Source of the DNA: Streptomyces canus
Lineage (GTDB): Bacteria > Actinomycetota > Actinomycetes > Streptomycetales > Streptomycetaceae
Direction: 5' to 3'
DNA length: 64,000 nt
Assembly (NCBI RefSeq): GCF_001514145.1
Contig: NZ_KQ948661.1
Coordinates: 186,001-250,000, forward strand
This document shows, piece by piece, positions 41,681 through 49,827 of this stretch. Made by a program: the position numbers and the translations under genes. Position 1 is the first letter of the stretch, and each line of letters begins with the position of its first letter. A model generated the notes under the pieces. That model was not told where the DNA came from, made no database searches, and saw only the letters and a program-made list of their open reading frames with translations.

Positions 41681-43840
41681 TCAACCCGCCAGGGGCAGCG
41701 CCGACGGCCGGTCCGGGAGGAAGCCGTGGGTGCGACGGGCCAGGTGATCCGCCTTGTAGCGGTCGACCGTGCGGTGCCAGTGGAGGATGCCCGCCATCCA
41801 GTGCTGGAGGTCGGTGACATAGCCCCGCATGATCTCCCGCGCTTCCTCCGAGAGACCGAAGTCGTCGTAGACCACGGGCAGTTCGTGCGCGGCGACATGC
41901 TCGAACTGCTGCATGCGCTGGGTCATCAGGTCGTGGACGACGCGCAGCGCGGTCGGGTAGTCGATGCCGAAGAAGTTCTGCACGACAAGGATCGCGTTGT
42001 GGACCTCGCCCTCGTACTCGATCTCCTTCTGGTAGGAGAAGACGTCGTTGACCAGGCACGCGTAGTCGACGGCGGCGTTCTCCAGGGAGCGCACCGGTCC
42101 GCTGCGGTAGACCTCCGGCGGGACGGCGGGGCCGTGGCCCATCCGGCACAGGCTCATGGTGAGGTCCGAGCCGAAGGTGGCGCGCCGCATCTCCAGGTAG
42201 TCGACCGGGTCGGGGACGCGGTGCTGGATCTGGTTGGCCAGCTCCCAGACCCAGCTCTCGGTCATGACGTTCACGGCGTCCTTGAGGGTGCGCCGCTGGT
42301 CGGGGGTCATCTCGGTCGTGGTGCGGGACCACAGGTCGATCAGGCCGCGTTCCATGGCGTTGACGGGGACCAGGACCTGCTCGCCGTCGAGGGGCATGCA
42401 GTCCGACAGACGCTGTGTGGTCAGGCGGGCGGCGGCGAGGTCGCGGCGGCCGCCGTAGACGAGCGGGTAGTAGTCGTCGCCATAGGTTCCCCAGGCGAGC
42501 CAGTCCGAGCTGAGGTCGAGGGCCTCGGGGCTCGCGTCCGGGTCGATGCCCGCCGCGCACAGGGGGAGATCGGCCGCGGCAAGCTTGTCCTCGTCCCAGA
42601 CGCCCTCCTGGAGCACGCCCATGCGGTGCGTCCACTCGATGAGGCGGGGGCGGGCGCCGGGCAGGTGCGGGCTGAGTTCGTTGTGGAAGGGCATGTAGAA
42701 GTCGGGCAGCAGGGACGGACCGACCTTCTGGAAGGGCACATGCGTGTGGACGCGCAGCCGCTCGGCGCCGGCCGCCGCGAGCAGGGCACCGACGTCGGCG
42801 GCCGAGGTGCCGGGGCCGGTCGGGGTCTGCCAGGGGGAGGTGGTCTCGGCGCGGGCGTTCATGTAGCGGCTGGAGCGCATGTGCCATTCGTGGCCGCCGG
42901 ACTGCCAGTCCTGGAGGCCTTGCGTGTATGCGGCGACGGCGGTCAGCTCGTCCGGTGAGAGACCTTTTTCCAGGGCGATCGCGGGGACCTCGGTGAGGGC
43001 GGTGTGCTCGAACTGGTGGAGGCGGGAGGTGAGGACGTCGTTGACGGTGTCGGCGGCCTCCTGGGTGGTGCAGCCGAAGAAGGTCTCCAGGACGAGCACG
43101 CCGTTGCTGAGCTCGCCCTCGTCCTCGACCTCGCGCTGGTAGGAGAACAGGTCGTTGCGCAGGTGGACGCCGTCGGAGAAGGTCTCCATCAGGACGCGCA
43201 GGGGTCGTGTTCCGGCGACGGACGGCGGTACCTCGGCCGTCGCGTACTCCACGAGACCGGCCGACCAGGGGGCGCCACCGACCTTGCGGCGCATCTCGAT
43301 GTACTCGACGGGGTTGGCGATCCGCCCCTCGTTGATGTTGGACAGCTCCCACAGCGACTCGTTGAGCAGGTGCTCGGTGGCGACGGCGAAGCGGCGGCGC
43401 CAGTCGGCGGACATCGACGGCACGGTCCGCGTCCACAGGTCGGCGAGGCCGGCCTCGACCGGGTTCTCCGGCTCCGGCATCGGGGTCGACAGGTCCATCG
43501 GCATGAACAGCGGCAGCCGGTCGAGGTAGGCCTTGCCGCCGGCGCGGTCCTGGGTGCGCTTGAAGGTCTCCAGGAAGTGGTCGTCGAAGAAGAACACCCA
43601 CACGTACCAGTCGGTGATGAGGGAGAGGGCGGGGCCGTCGCAGTCGGGGTGTGTGTAGGCGCAGAGCAGGCCGTAGTCATGCGCGTCGAGGTCGGACTGC
43701 TCCCAGATCCCGGACCCCTCCAGCATGCCCATCTCGTGCGCCCATACGGTCGAGTGGGCACGGGCCTCGTCGACGTGCGGGTTCAGCCGCGCGGGGTACG
43801 GCATGTAGAAGTGCGGGAGTTCGAAGGGCTGCTGCGTCAT
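41681..43840 (-). CDS. geoA: germacradienol/geosmin synthase
   Basis: 719 residues from the ATG at 43840, two terpene synthase domains in tandem. The N-terminal domain has the metal motif DDHFLE (residues 86-91) and the triad NDLFSYQRE, and cyclises farnesyl diphosphate to germacradienol; the C-terminal domain has DDYYPLV and NDVFSYQKE and converts germacradienol to geosmin with loss of acetone. Both active sites look complete. It equals SCO6073 of S. coelicolor in size and layout. A nucleotide-binding Crp-family gene is not adjacent here. Confidence 0.97.
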   Translation of the reverse strand: MTQQPFELPHFYMPYPARLNPHVDEARAHSTVWAHEMGMLEGSGIWEQSDLDAHDYGLLCAYTHPDCDGPALSLITDWYVWVFFFDDHFLETFKRTQDRAGGKAYLDRLPLFMPMDLSTPMPEPENPVEAGLADLWTRTVPSMSADWRRRFAVATEHLLNESLWELSNINEGRIANPVEYIEMRRKVGGAPWSAGLVEYATAEVPPSVAGTRPLRVLMETFSDGVHLRNDLFSYQREVEDEGELSNGVLVLETFFGCTTQEAADTVNDVLTSRLHQFEHTALTEVPAIALEKGLSPDELTAVAAYTQGLQDWQSGGHEWHMRSSRYMNARAETTSPWQTPTGPGTSAADVGALLAAAGAERLRVHTHVPFQKVGPSLLPDFYMPFHNELSPHLPGARPRLIEWTHRMGVLQEGVWDEDKLAAADLPLCAAGIDPDASPEALDLSSDWLAWGTYGDDYYPLVYGGRRDLAAARLTTQRLSDCMPLDGEQVLVPVNAMERGLIDLWSRTTTEMTPDQRRTLKDAVNVMTESWVWELANQIQHRVPDPVDYLEMRRATFGSDLTMSLCRMGHGPAVPPEVYRSGPVRSLENAAVDYACLVNDVFSYQKEIEYEGEVHNAILVVQNFFGIDYPTALRVVHDLMTQRMQQFEHVAAHELPVVYDDFGLSEEAREIMRGYVTDLQHWMAGILHWHRTVDRYKADHLARRTHGFLPDRPSALPLAG

Positions 43841-43979
43841 GGGCCGGGCACTACCCAGGGCGCTCCGGCGGCATCCGCCGGGGCACACATGATCACACCA
43901 TCGCGTGAATCCGGACTGAACTCGGGAGTTATCGGAAGGACTTGTGGCGTTGATCTCCACGTACGCAGAGTCCACCCGT
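43841..43979 (-). promoter_or_regulatory. geosmin synthase upstream region with hairpin and palindrome
   Basis: The 139-base spacer between geoA and the ABC ATPase gene holds a perfect hairpin CCGGCGG-CAT-CCGCCGG (43865-43881), close to the geoA start, and a perfect palindrome AACTCGGGAGTT (43919-43930). The first could influence the 5' leader, the second could be a regulator site. A -10-like GATAAC overlaps the palindrome on the minus strand, but I could not find a matching -35 box. Confidence 0.45.
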
Positions 43980-44780
43980 TCACTCCGCTTCCCTACTGCG
44001 CACCGCCCGCCCCACCTCCGCCCGCAGTGCGACGAACTCGGGCAGTCCCCGGGTGGCGATCTGGTCCCGCTGCCCGCGGAGCCGGACCGGCAGGTCCCGG
44101 ACGATCCTCGAGCCGGGGCCCGGGGAGAGGACGACGACGCGGTCGCCGACGTAGACGCTCTCGTCGATGTCGTGGGTGACGAACACAATGGTGGTGCCGT
44201 CGGTGCGGTGGACCTCCAGGAGCAGGTCCTCCAGGTCCTCCCGGGTCTGGGCGTCCAGGGAGCCGAAGGGTTCGTCCATGAGGAGGAGGGTGGGGCGGCA
44301 GACGAGGGCACGGGCGATGGCGACGCGCTGCTGCATACCCCCGGAGAGCTGCCAGGGGTGACGGCGGGCGGCGCCGGACAGGCCGACGCGGTCGAGGATG
44401 CGGTCCGCCTCGGCACGCCGTTCGGCCCGGCCGAGGCCGCGGCGGCGCAGCGGCAGGGCGACGTTGTCGCGGACCGTGAGCCAGGGGAAGAGGGAGCGGC
44501 CGTAGTCCTGGAAGACGACGGCCAGACTGTCGGGGACGCCGGTGACCGGCGCGCCGTCGATGGTGACCGTGCCCTCGCGGGCGGGGAGCAGGCCGGCGAT
44601 GGTGCGCAGCAGGGTGGACTTGCCGCAGCCGGACGGGCCGACGACGCACAGGAGTTGGCCCGCGGGGACGGTGAGGGTGATGTCGTGCAGAACGCGGTGG
44701 TCGCCGTAGTGCTGGCCGACCGCGGTGAGCTGGAGCATGCGCTCGGTCCCCTGTTCCTGGGTGCGCGTCGCGTGGCTCAT
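43980..44780 (-). CDS. nitrate/sulfonate-type ABC transporter ATP-binding protein
   Basis: 266 residues. Walker A VGPSGCGKSTLL, Q-loop FQDYGRSLFPW, signature LSGGMQQRVAIARAL, Walker B LLLMDEPFGSLDAQ and H-loop THDIDESVY are intact, the SsuB/TauB/NrtD group. It is the last gene of a four-gene importer set. Start ATG at 44780 overlaps the permease stop (ATGA). Confidence 0.93.
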   Translation of the reverse strand: MSHATRTQEQGTERMLQLTAVGQHYGDHRVLHDITLTVPAGQLLCVVGPSGCGKSTLLRTIAGLLPAREGTVTIDGAPVTGVPDSLAVVFQDYGRSLFPWLTVRDNVALPLRRRGLGRAERRAEADRILDRVGLSGAARRHPWQLSGGMQQRVAIARALVCRPTLLLMDEPFGSLDAQTREDLEDLLLEVHRTDGTTIVFVTHDIDESVYVGDRVVVLSPGPGSRIVRDLPVRLRGQRDQIATRGLPEFVALRAEVGRAVRSREAE

Positions 44781-45625
44781 GTGGCCCTCCCCCTGCCGAT
44801 CAGTCGTTTCTCGATGACCAGCAGTCCGGTGTTGAGCAGATAGCCGAGGGCACCGAGCAGGACCAGCGCCGCCCATACGGTGAGCAGGTCGGAGCGGGTC
44901 TGGGCTTCGGTGAGCGTGAAGCCGATGCCGTTCGCGGTGCCGGGCAGCAGTTCCGAGAACACCATGAGGATGAGGGAGAGCGAAAGGCTCAGGCGCAGTC
45001 CGGCGAAGATGCGGGGCAGGGCGGAGGGCAGGACGAGGAACCACAGGCGTTCGGCGGTGTTCAGGCGCAGGACCGCGGCGACGTCGAGGCGCAGCGGGTC
45101 GGTGTTGCGGACGCCGGCCGCGGTGTTGATCAGCACCGGCCAGACGGCGCTGAAGGCGATCGAGGCGATCTGCATCGGGGTGCCGAACGCGAAGACCACG
45201 ACGAAGACGGGGACCAGGGCGGGAGGCGGGACGGCCCGGGCGAACTGAAGGACGGGGTCGGCCAGCGCGTACGCCCACCGCGAGCGGCCGACCGCGACAC
45301 CCAGCACGATCCCGGCGACGGCCGCCAGCGCGAACCCGGCGGCCATCCGGCCGAGGCTGGGCAGGATGTCGTTCACCGCGGCCGAGCTGAGGAAGAGATG
45401 CCGGGCGGGTCCGTCGAACCACAGCTCGTGGACGTGGCGGGCGATGCGGGCCGGAGGCGGGAAGTAGACGCTGCCGTGGGCACGGGCGGCCCACTCCCAT
45501 ACGCCGGCCGCCAGGACGAGGGCCGGCCACCGGAGGAGGGCGGGGTGGGCGGCGGCTCGGGAGCGGGCCGGAAGCGACGCCGACGCCGGGCCCCCCTGTG
45601 GTGCGGTGTCCGCTTCCCCGCTCAC
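44777..45625 (-). CDS. ABC transporter permease (second of the pair)
   Basis: 282 residues from the GTG at 45625, overlapping the previous stop (GTGA). Six helices and the loop RLDVAAVLRLNTAERLWFLVLPSALPRIFAGLRL identify a nitrate/sulfonate/bicarbonate-type permease (BPD_transp_1). The N-terminus is a proline/alanine-rich cytoplasmic tail. Having two different permeases makes a heterodimer likely, unlike the single-permease importer at 4.7 kb. Confidence 0.9.
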   Translation of the reverse strand: MSGEADTAPQGGPASASLPARSRAAAHPALLRWPALVLAAGVWEWAARAHGSVYFPPPARIARHVHELWFDGPARHLFLSSAAVNDILPSLGRMAAGFALAAVAGIVLGVAVGRSRWAYALADPVLQFARAVPPPALVPVFVVVFAFGTPMQIASIAFSAVWPVLINTAAGVRNTDPLRLDVAAVLRLNTAERLWFLVLPSALPRIFAGLRLSLSLSLILMVFSELLPGTANGIGFTLTEAQTRSDLLTVWAALVLLGALGYLLNTGLLVIEKRLIGRGRAT

Positions 45626-46449
45626 ACCCGAGCCCCTCCCCCGGCGGCCTCCCGATGTTCCGGCGTCCAGGGAAACAGCCGTCGCTCGCCCCACACCAGC
45701 AGCCCGTTGACGACGAGCCCCAGCGTCCCCGCCCACACCACACCCGCCAGGACGTCCCTCGTGCCGTCCGTGGCCAGGCCCGCCTGGGCGATGAAGATGC
45801 CGAGGCCTTCGCCGAAGCCGGAGAGGATCTCCGTGGCGACGGCGAGGATGAGCGCGACGGCGGCGGAGATGCGGATGCCGGCGGCGATGAAGGGGGCCGT
45901 GGCGGGGAGTTCGGCGCGCAGCAGGACCGCGAGGCGGCCGAAGCCGAAGGCGCGCAGGGTGTCCTTGGCGAGGGGGTCGGTCTCGCCCAGGCCGTAGACG
46001 GTGTTGAAGAGGATCGGCCACACCGAGGCGTAGGTGATCAGCGCGACCTCGGTCTCGGTTCCGGAGCCGAGGAGCAGGGAGACCAGGGGGATCAGGGCGA
46101 CGGACGGCAGGGGCCGCAGCAACTCCACGATCGCCCGGGTGGCGGTGTCGACGAGCGGCACGCTGCCCAGCAGCAGGCCGAGTGGTACGGCGATCGCACA
46201 GGCGAGGCCGAGGCCCAGCGCCCAGGCCCGCAGGGTCGCTCCGATCCCGTCGAGGAAGACCGGGTCCCCCGCCAACTCCACGGCCCGGCCGAGGACTTCG
46301 GTGGCGGGCGGCAGATAGCTGCGGCGGACAAGGCCGGCCCGGCTCACCGCCTCGCACACGCCGAACGCGAGCAGCACACCGAGGAGCCCGAGCCACAGTT
46401 CCTGACGTCCCCTCAGCCGCCGCACGGACACCGCCCCCTCATGCCCCAC
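45622..46449 (-). CDS. ABC transporter permease (first of the pair)
   Basis: 275 residues, six helices, with loop AKDTLRAFGFGRLAVLLRAELPATAPFIAAGIRI. It is the partner of the next permease and shares its fold but only modest similarity. The start could also be the GTG at about codon 7 (VSVRRLRG); the ATG at 46449 is 41 bases after the binding protein stop. Operon order is binding protein, permease, permease, ATPase. Confidence 0.9.
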   Translation of the reverse strand: MGHEGAVSVRRLRGRQELWLGLLGVLLAFGVCEAVSRAGLVRRSYLPPATEVLGRAVELAGDPVFLDGIGATLRAWALGLGLACAIAVPLGLLLGSVPLVDTATRAIVELLRPLPSVALIPLVSLLLGSGTETEVALITYASVWPILFNTVYGLGETDPLAKDTLRAFGFGRLAVLLRAELPATAPFIAAGIRISAAVALILAVATEILSGFGEGLGIFIAQAGLATDGTRDVLAGVVWAGTLGLVVNGLLVWGERRLFPWTPEHREAAGGGARV

Positions 46450-46490
46450 GCCGACGACGCGCTCTCATGCCCCGCACCGGCGAACGCCGC

Positions 46491-47474
46491 TCACTTCACC
46501 AGCAACGTGGTGGGATCGATCGGTTTCTTCAGCATCTTCTGTTTCTCCATGAGCTCGGTGAGCCGGGCGAGCTGCGTTCCGTCCATGGTGGCCGGGTACA
46601 CCGGCAGGTCGATCTTCTCCGCCTGCTCCTTGGTGACCTTGGTGTACGTCGGCAGCACCTCACGCACCAGGGACGGATCCGCTGCGGCGAGCTTGACGGC
46701 CGCTTTCAGGGCCCGTTGGAACCGGGCGAGCGCATCGGCGTTCTTCCCGGCGAACCTCTCCGTCGTGATGTAGCCGCTGAGCGGGATCGACTCGACGGGG
46801 GCGGACGACCCGTCCACCAGCACCCTGGCCCCCAGCTCGTCCTGGATGGAGCTGTCGAAGGGCTCGACCGCGTGCACGGCGTCGACCTGTCCCTTGTCCA
46901 GGGCGGCGCCCATCTGCGGGAAGGGGATCTGCCGGTAGACGGGGCGGCCGACGCCCTGTTTCGCCAGGATCTCGTTGAAGGTCAGCGACTGGACGTTGTT
47001 GAGGACGTTGACGGCGAGCTTCTTGCCCGCGAGATCGGCGAGGGTCTTGATGTCGGAGTCCTTCGGCACCAGGACGTCCATCATGCGCGGCGCGGCCCTG
47101 ATCGCCTCGGCGACGATGCGGATGTCGAGGGTGCCCTGGTCCTGGGCCTGGAAGTAGGTGACGTAGTTCGCGCTCGCGACCATGTCGATCTGCCCCTTGG
47201 ACAGGGCGGGCAGCGCCTGGAGGCTCTGCTGGATCTGCTGGACGCGGACGTCGAGGCCTTCCTTCTTGAACAGCCCCCGGTTCTGGGCGATGTAGAGCAT
47301 GGCGCAGTCGCTCAGGGGCAGCGCGGCCACCCTGACCGTCGTACGCCCGCCGTCCGAGGACGTGGAATCCCCGTCACCGCCGCAGGCCGTGAGCACCAGT
47401 GCGAGGGCGGCCGCGGCGGCCGCCGCCTTCCCGCTTCCCGAACGCCAAGGTCGTAACGTCAGTCCCCACGTCAT
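46491..47474 (-). CDS. ABC transporter substrate-binding lipoprotein (SsuA/THI5-like), TTA codon
   Basis: 327 residues. The signal peptide ends in LVLTAC (lipobox, about residue 31). The body RVAALPLSDCAMLYIAQNRGLFKKEGLDV and QIDMVASANYVTYF belongs to the NMT1/SsuA group that binds sulfonates, nitrate or thiamine-precursor pyrimidines. Codon 7 is TTA (47454-47456), rare in this genome type, so translation would need the bldA tRNA. No ribosome site is evident before the ATG. The luciferase-like gene lies 56 bases upstream on the same strand. Confidence 0.88.
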   Translation of the reverse strand: MTWGLTLRPWRSGSGKAAAAAAALALVLTACGGDGDSTSSDGGRTTVRVAALPLSDCAMLYIAQNRGLFKKEGLDVRVQQIQQSLQALPALSKGQIDMVASANYVTYFQAQDQGTLDIRIVAEAIRAAPRMMDVLVPKDSDIKTLADLAGKKLAVNVLNNVQSLTFNEILAKQGVGRPVYRQIPFPQMGAALDKGQVDAVHAVEPFDSSIQDELGARVLVDGSSAPVESIPLSGYITTERFAGKNADALARFQRALKAAVKLAAADPSLVREVLPTYTKVTKEQAEKIDLPVYPATMDGTQLARLTELMEKQKMLKKPIDPTTLLVK

Positions 47475-47530
47475 CCGGGCATGATGACCGATCGATTGAC
47501 ATGATCACTACACCAAGGTCAGCCGAATCG

Positions 47531-48397
47531 TCACTCCTCGGAGAAGGCCGAAAGGATCTCCTCCGCGACCCAGCCGAGCGCGTCGGGCAGCGCCTCGGTG
47601 GCCACCGGCAGCCACAGCGAGCAGGCGGTGAGCCCCGCTTCGGCCAGCTGCCCCAGTTCCTCGCGGACCCGCTCGGCCGTGGGATGCGCGCCGCCCAACG
47701 GACGCCGCCCCGGCGGTTGTACGGCGGCCTCGAAGCCCGGCGGTACGAGCATCAGGCCTTCCGTGAGCTCCAGGACGTTGGCCGGATCCCGCCCCGCCTT
47801 CTCCCCGAGCTCGACCAGCCGGCCCCGCACCTCGGCGACTCCGGCCGCGTCCAGCCCGGAGCCGTGCCAGGCGGCGCCGTACCGCAGCGCCCGCCTGAGG
47901 GCCGCGTCGCTGTGGCCGCCGACCCACACGGGCGGCCCCCCGGGTGTGCGCGGCCGCACCCCGAGCCGCACCTCGGCCTCGTCGCGCCACAACTTCCGTA
48001 CGGCGTCCAGCTGTTCGTCGGCTCGCTTGCCCCGCCCGCTGAACGGCACCCCGGCGGCGGCGAACTCCGCGGTGTCCCAGCCGGTGCCCACGCCGAGCGT
48101 GAACCGGCCGCCGGACAGCCGGTCGAGCGTGGCCGTCTGGTGGGCGACGACGACAGGCTGGTACAGGGGCAGGATCAGGACGCTGGTCACCAGCCGGATC
48201 CGGGTGGTCGCCCCGGCCACGGCGGACAGCAGGACCAGCGGATCCGGAGTCACGCCCACCGCTCCCGCGAGCAGATGGCTGCTCGCGATGAGATGGTCGA
48301 AGCCCAATTCCTCGGCGGTACGGGCGGTTTCGAGTACACCGTCGAGTTCGTCCTCGTGCGCGGGCCACAGGCGGTGCGGTGCGACTCCCAGACGCAT
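47531..48397 (-). CDS. LLM class (luciferase-like) F420- or FMN-dependent oxidoreductase
   Basis: 288 residues from the ATG at 48397, after AAGGGAG. It has a luciferase-like TIM barrel: RLGVAPHRLWPAHEDELDGVLETARTAEELGFDHLI in pieces, SVLILPLYQPVVVAHQTATLDRLSGGRFTLGVGTGWD, and GGPPVWVGGHSDAALRRA. It probably uses F420 as actinobacterial LLM enzymes do, but SsuD-type FMNH2 sulfonatases share the fold. Location 56 bases before a sulfonate-type ABC operon suggests it acts on the imported compound. Confidence 0.87.
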   Translation of the reverse strand: MRLGVAPHRLWPAHEDELDGVLETARTAEELGFDHLIASSHLLAGAVGVTPDPLVLLSAVAGATTRIRLVTSVLILPLYQPVVVAHQTATLDRLSGGRFTLGVGTGWDTAEFAAAGVPFSGRGKRADEQLDAVRKLWRDEAEVRLGVRPRTPGGPPVWVGGHSDAALRRALRYGAAWHGSGLDAAGVAEVRGRLVELGEKAGRDPANVLELTEGLMLVPPGFEAAVQPPGRRPLGGAHPTAERVREELGQLAEAGLTACSLWLPVATEALPDALGWVAEEILSAFSEE

Positions 48398-48507
48398 GGC
48401 GTGCGACTCCCTTGGGTGAGGGGCAGAGGCTGGTGCATCCGGGCCAACAAGGCGACGGCCTCCTCTCATCCCTTGCCGAGCCACCTCCTTCACGTCACGG
48501 TGGTCGC

Positions 48508-49764
48508 ATGCGCCAGGTCCCGCCCGTCCCCGACGTCTTCGACCCGCGCCAGTACGGCGACGCGGTCCCCTACGCCGCCTACCGCGTCCTGCGCGACCAT
48601 CACCCGGTGGCCTGGCAGGAGGAGTCCGAGGTGCTGGGCTGGCCGGCCGGGCCGGGGTTCTGGGCGGTGACCCGGCACGCGGACGTGGTCCGGGTGCTCA
48701 AGGACTCGACGACGTACTCCTCGTACCTGGGCGCGACCCAGATCCGGGACCCGGATCCGGCGGACCTGCCCTTCATCCGGCGCATGATGCTCAATCAGGA
48801 CCCGCCGGACCACGGCAGGTTGCGGCGGCTGGTGGCCCGCGCCTTCACTCCGGGCCGCATCGAGCGCTTCGCCGCGGTGGCCGAGCAGAGGGCGCGGGCC
48901 CTGTTCACCGCCGCCCTGGAGACCGCCCGCGCCGCCGACGGCACGGTCGACCTCGTCTCCGCCGTCACGGACGACTACGCCCTGCTCAACCTCACCGACC
49001 TGCTGGGCGTCCCGGACAGCGACCGGAAGCTGCTGCTGCGCTGGACGCGGCGGGTCATCGGCTACCAGGACCCGGACGAGGCCGGTCCGCAGGTGCTTGA
49101 CGGGGACGGGACGCCGGTCGATCCACGCTCGCCCGCGATGCTGGCCGACATGTTCGGGTACGCCCGGCAGCTGGCCGCGTACAAGAAGGAGCACCCGGCC
49201 GACGACGTGCTGACCACCCTCGCCCACGACACCGAACTCGCCGACGGCGCCCTGGAGATGTTCTTCTTCCTGCTGACCGTCGCCGGCAACGACACCGTGC
49301 GCAGCGCGGCGCCCGGTGGGCTGCTGGCACTGGCCGAACACCCGGCGGCGTATCGGGGGCTGCGGTCCGACCCCGGCCGGCTCCCCACCGCGGTCGACGA
49401 GTTGCTGCGCTGGCATCCGCCGGTCCTCACCTTCCGACGAACGGCCGTACACGACACCCGGCTGGCCGGACAGCGGATCCGCGCGGGCGACAAAGTGGTC
49501 GTCCTCCACGCCTCCGCCAACCGTGACGAGCGGGCGTTCGAGGCGCCCGACGCGCTGGACCTGTCCCGCACACCGAATCCGCACGTGTCCTTCGGCGACG
49601 GCCCGCACATCTGCCTCGGAGCCCACTTCGCACGGCTCCAGCTGCGGGCCTTCTACCGGGAGGCCCTGCGCGCGCTGCCCGCGCCGCAGGTCGTGGGCAG
49701 GCCCGAACGGCTCGTTTCGAACTTCATCAACGGGATCAAGTCCCTGCGCGTCCACGTGACATGA
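48508..49764 (+). CDS. cytochrome P450
   Basis: 418 residues from the ATG at 48508. The I-helix motif AGNDTVRS, the ExxR (ELLRWHPP) and the heme loop FGDGPHICLGAHFARLQ with the cysteine ligand are intact. MMLNQDPPDHGRLRRLVARAF is the usual bacterial CYP pattern; the sequence resembles the CYP124/125/142-like hydroxylases of lipid or steroid side chains. No ferredoxin gene is adjacent, so electron partners are elsewhere. It is divergent from the luciferase-like gene, with 110 bases between. Confidence 0.95.
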   Translation: MRQVPPVPDVFDPRQYGDAVPYAAYRVLRDHHPVAWQEESEVLGWPAGPGFWAVTRHADVVRVLKDSTTYSSYLGATQIRDPDPADLPFIRRMMLNQDPPDHGRLRRLVARAFTPGRIERFAAVAEQRARALFTAALETARAADGTVDLVSAVTDDYALLNLTDLLGVPDSDRKLLLRWTRRVIGYQDPDEAGPQVLDGDGTPVDPRSPAMLADMFGYARQLAAYKKEHPADDVLTTLAHDTELADGALEMFFFLLTVAGNDTVRSAAPGGLLALAEHPAAYRGLRSDPGRLPTAVDELLRWHPPVLTFRRTAVHDTRLAGQRIRAGDKVVVLHASANRDERAFEAPDALDLSRTPNPHVSFGDGPHICLGAHFARLQLRAFYREALRALPAPQVVGRPERLVSNFINGIKSLRVHVT

Positions 49765-49827
49765 GAACCTGAACGGGAGAGGGGTTCGGACGTAGCCGTC
49801 GAGGTGTGTGCCGACAGGGGGTCCTCG

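Noticed and set aside
43886..43905. Crp-type site in the geosmin synthase spacer (TGTGATCATGTG on the minus strand)
   Set aside because: It lacks the inverted TCACA arm at the right distance.
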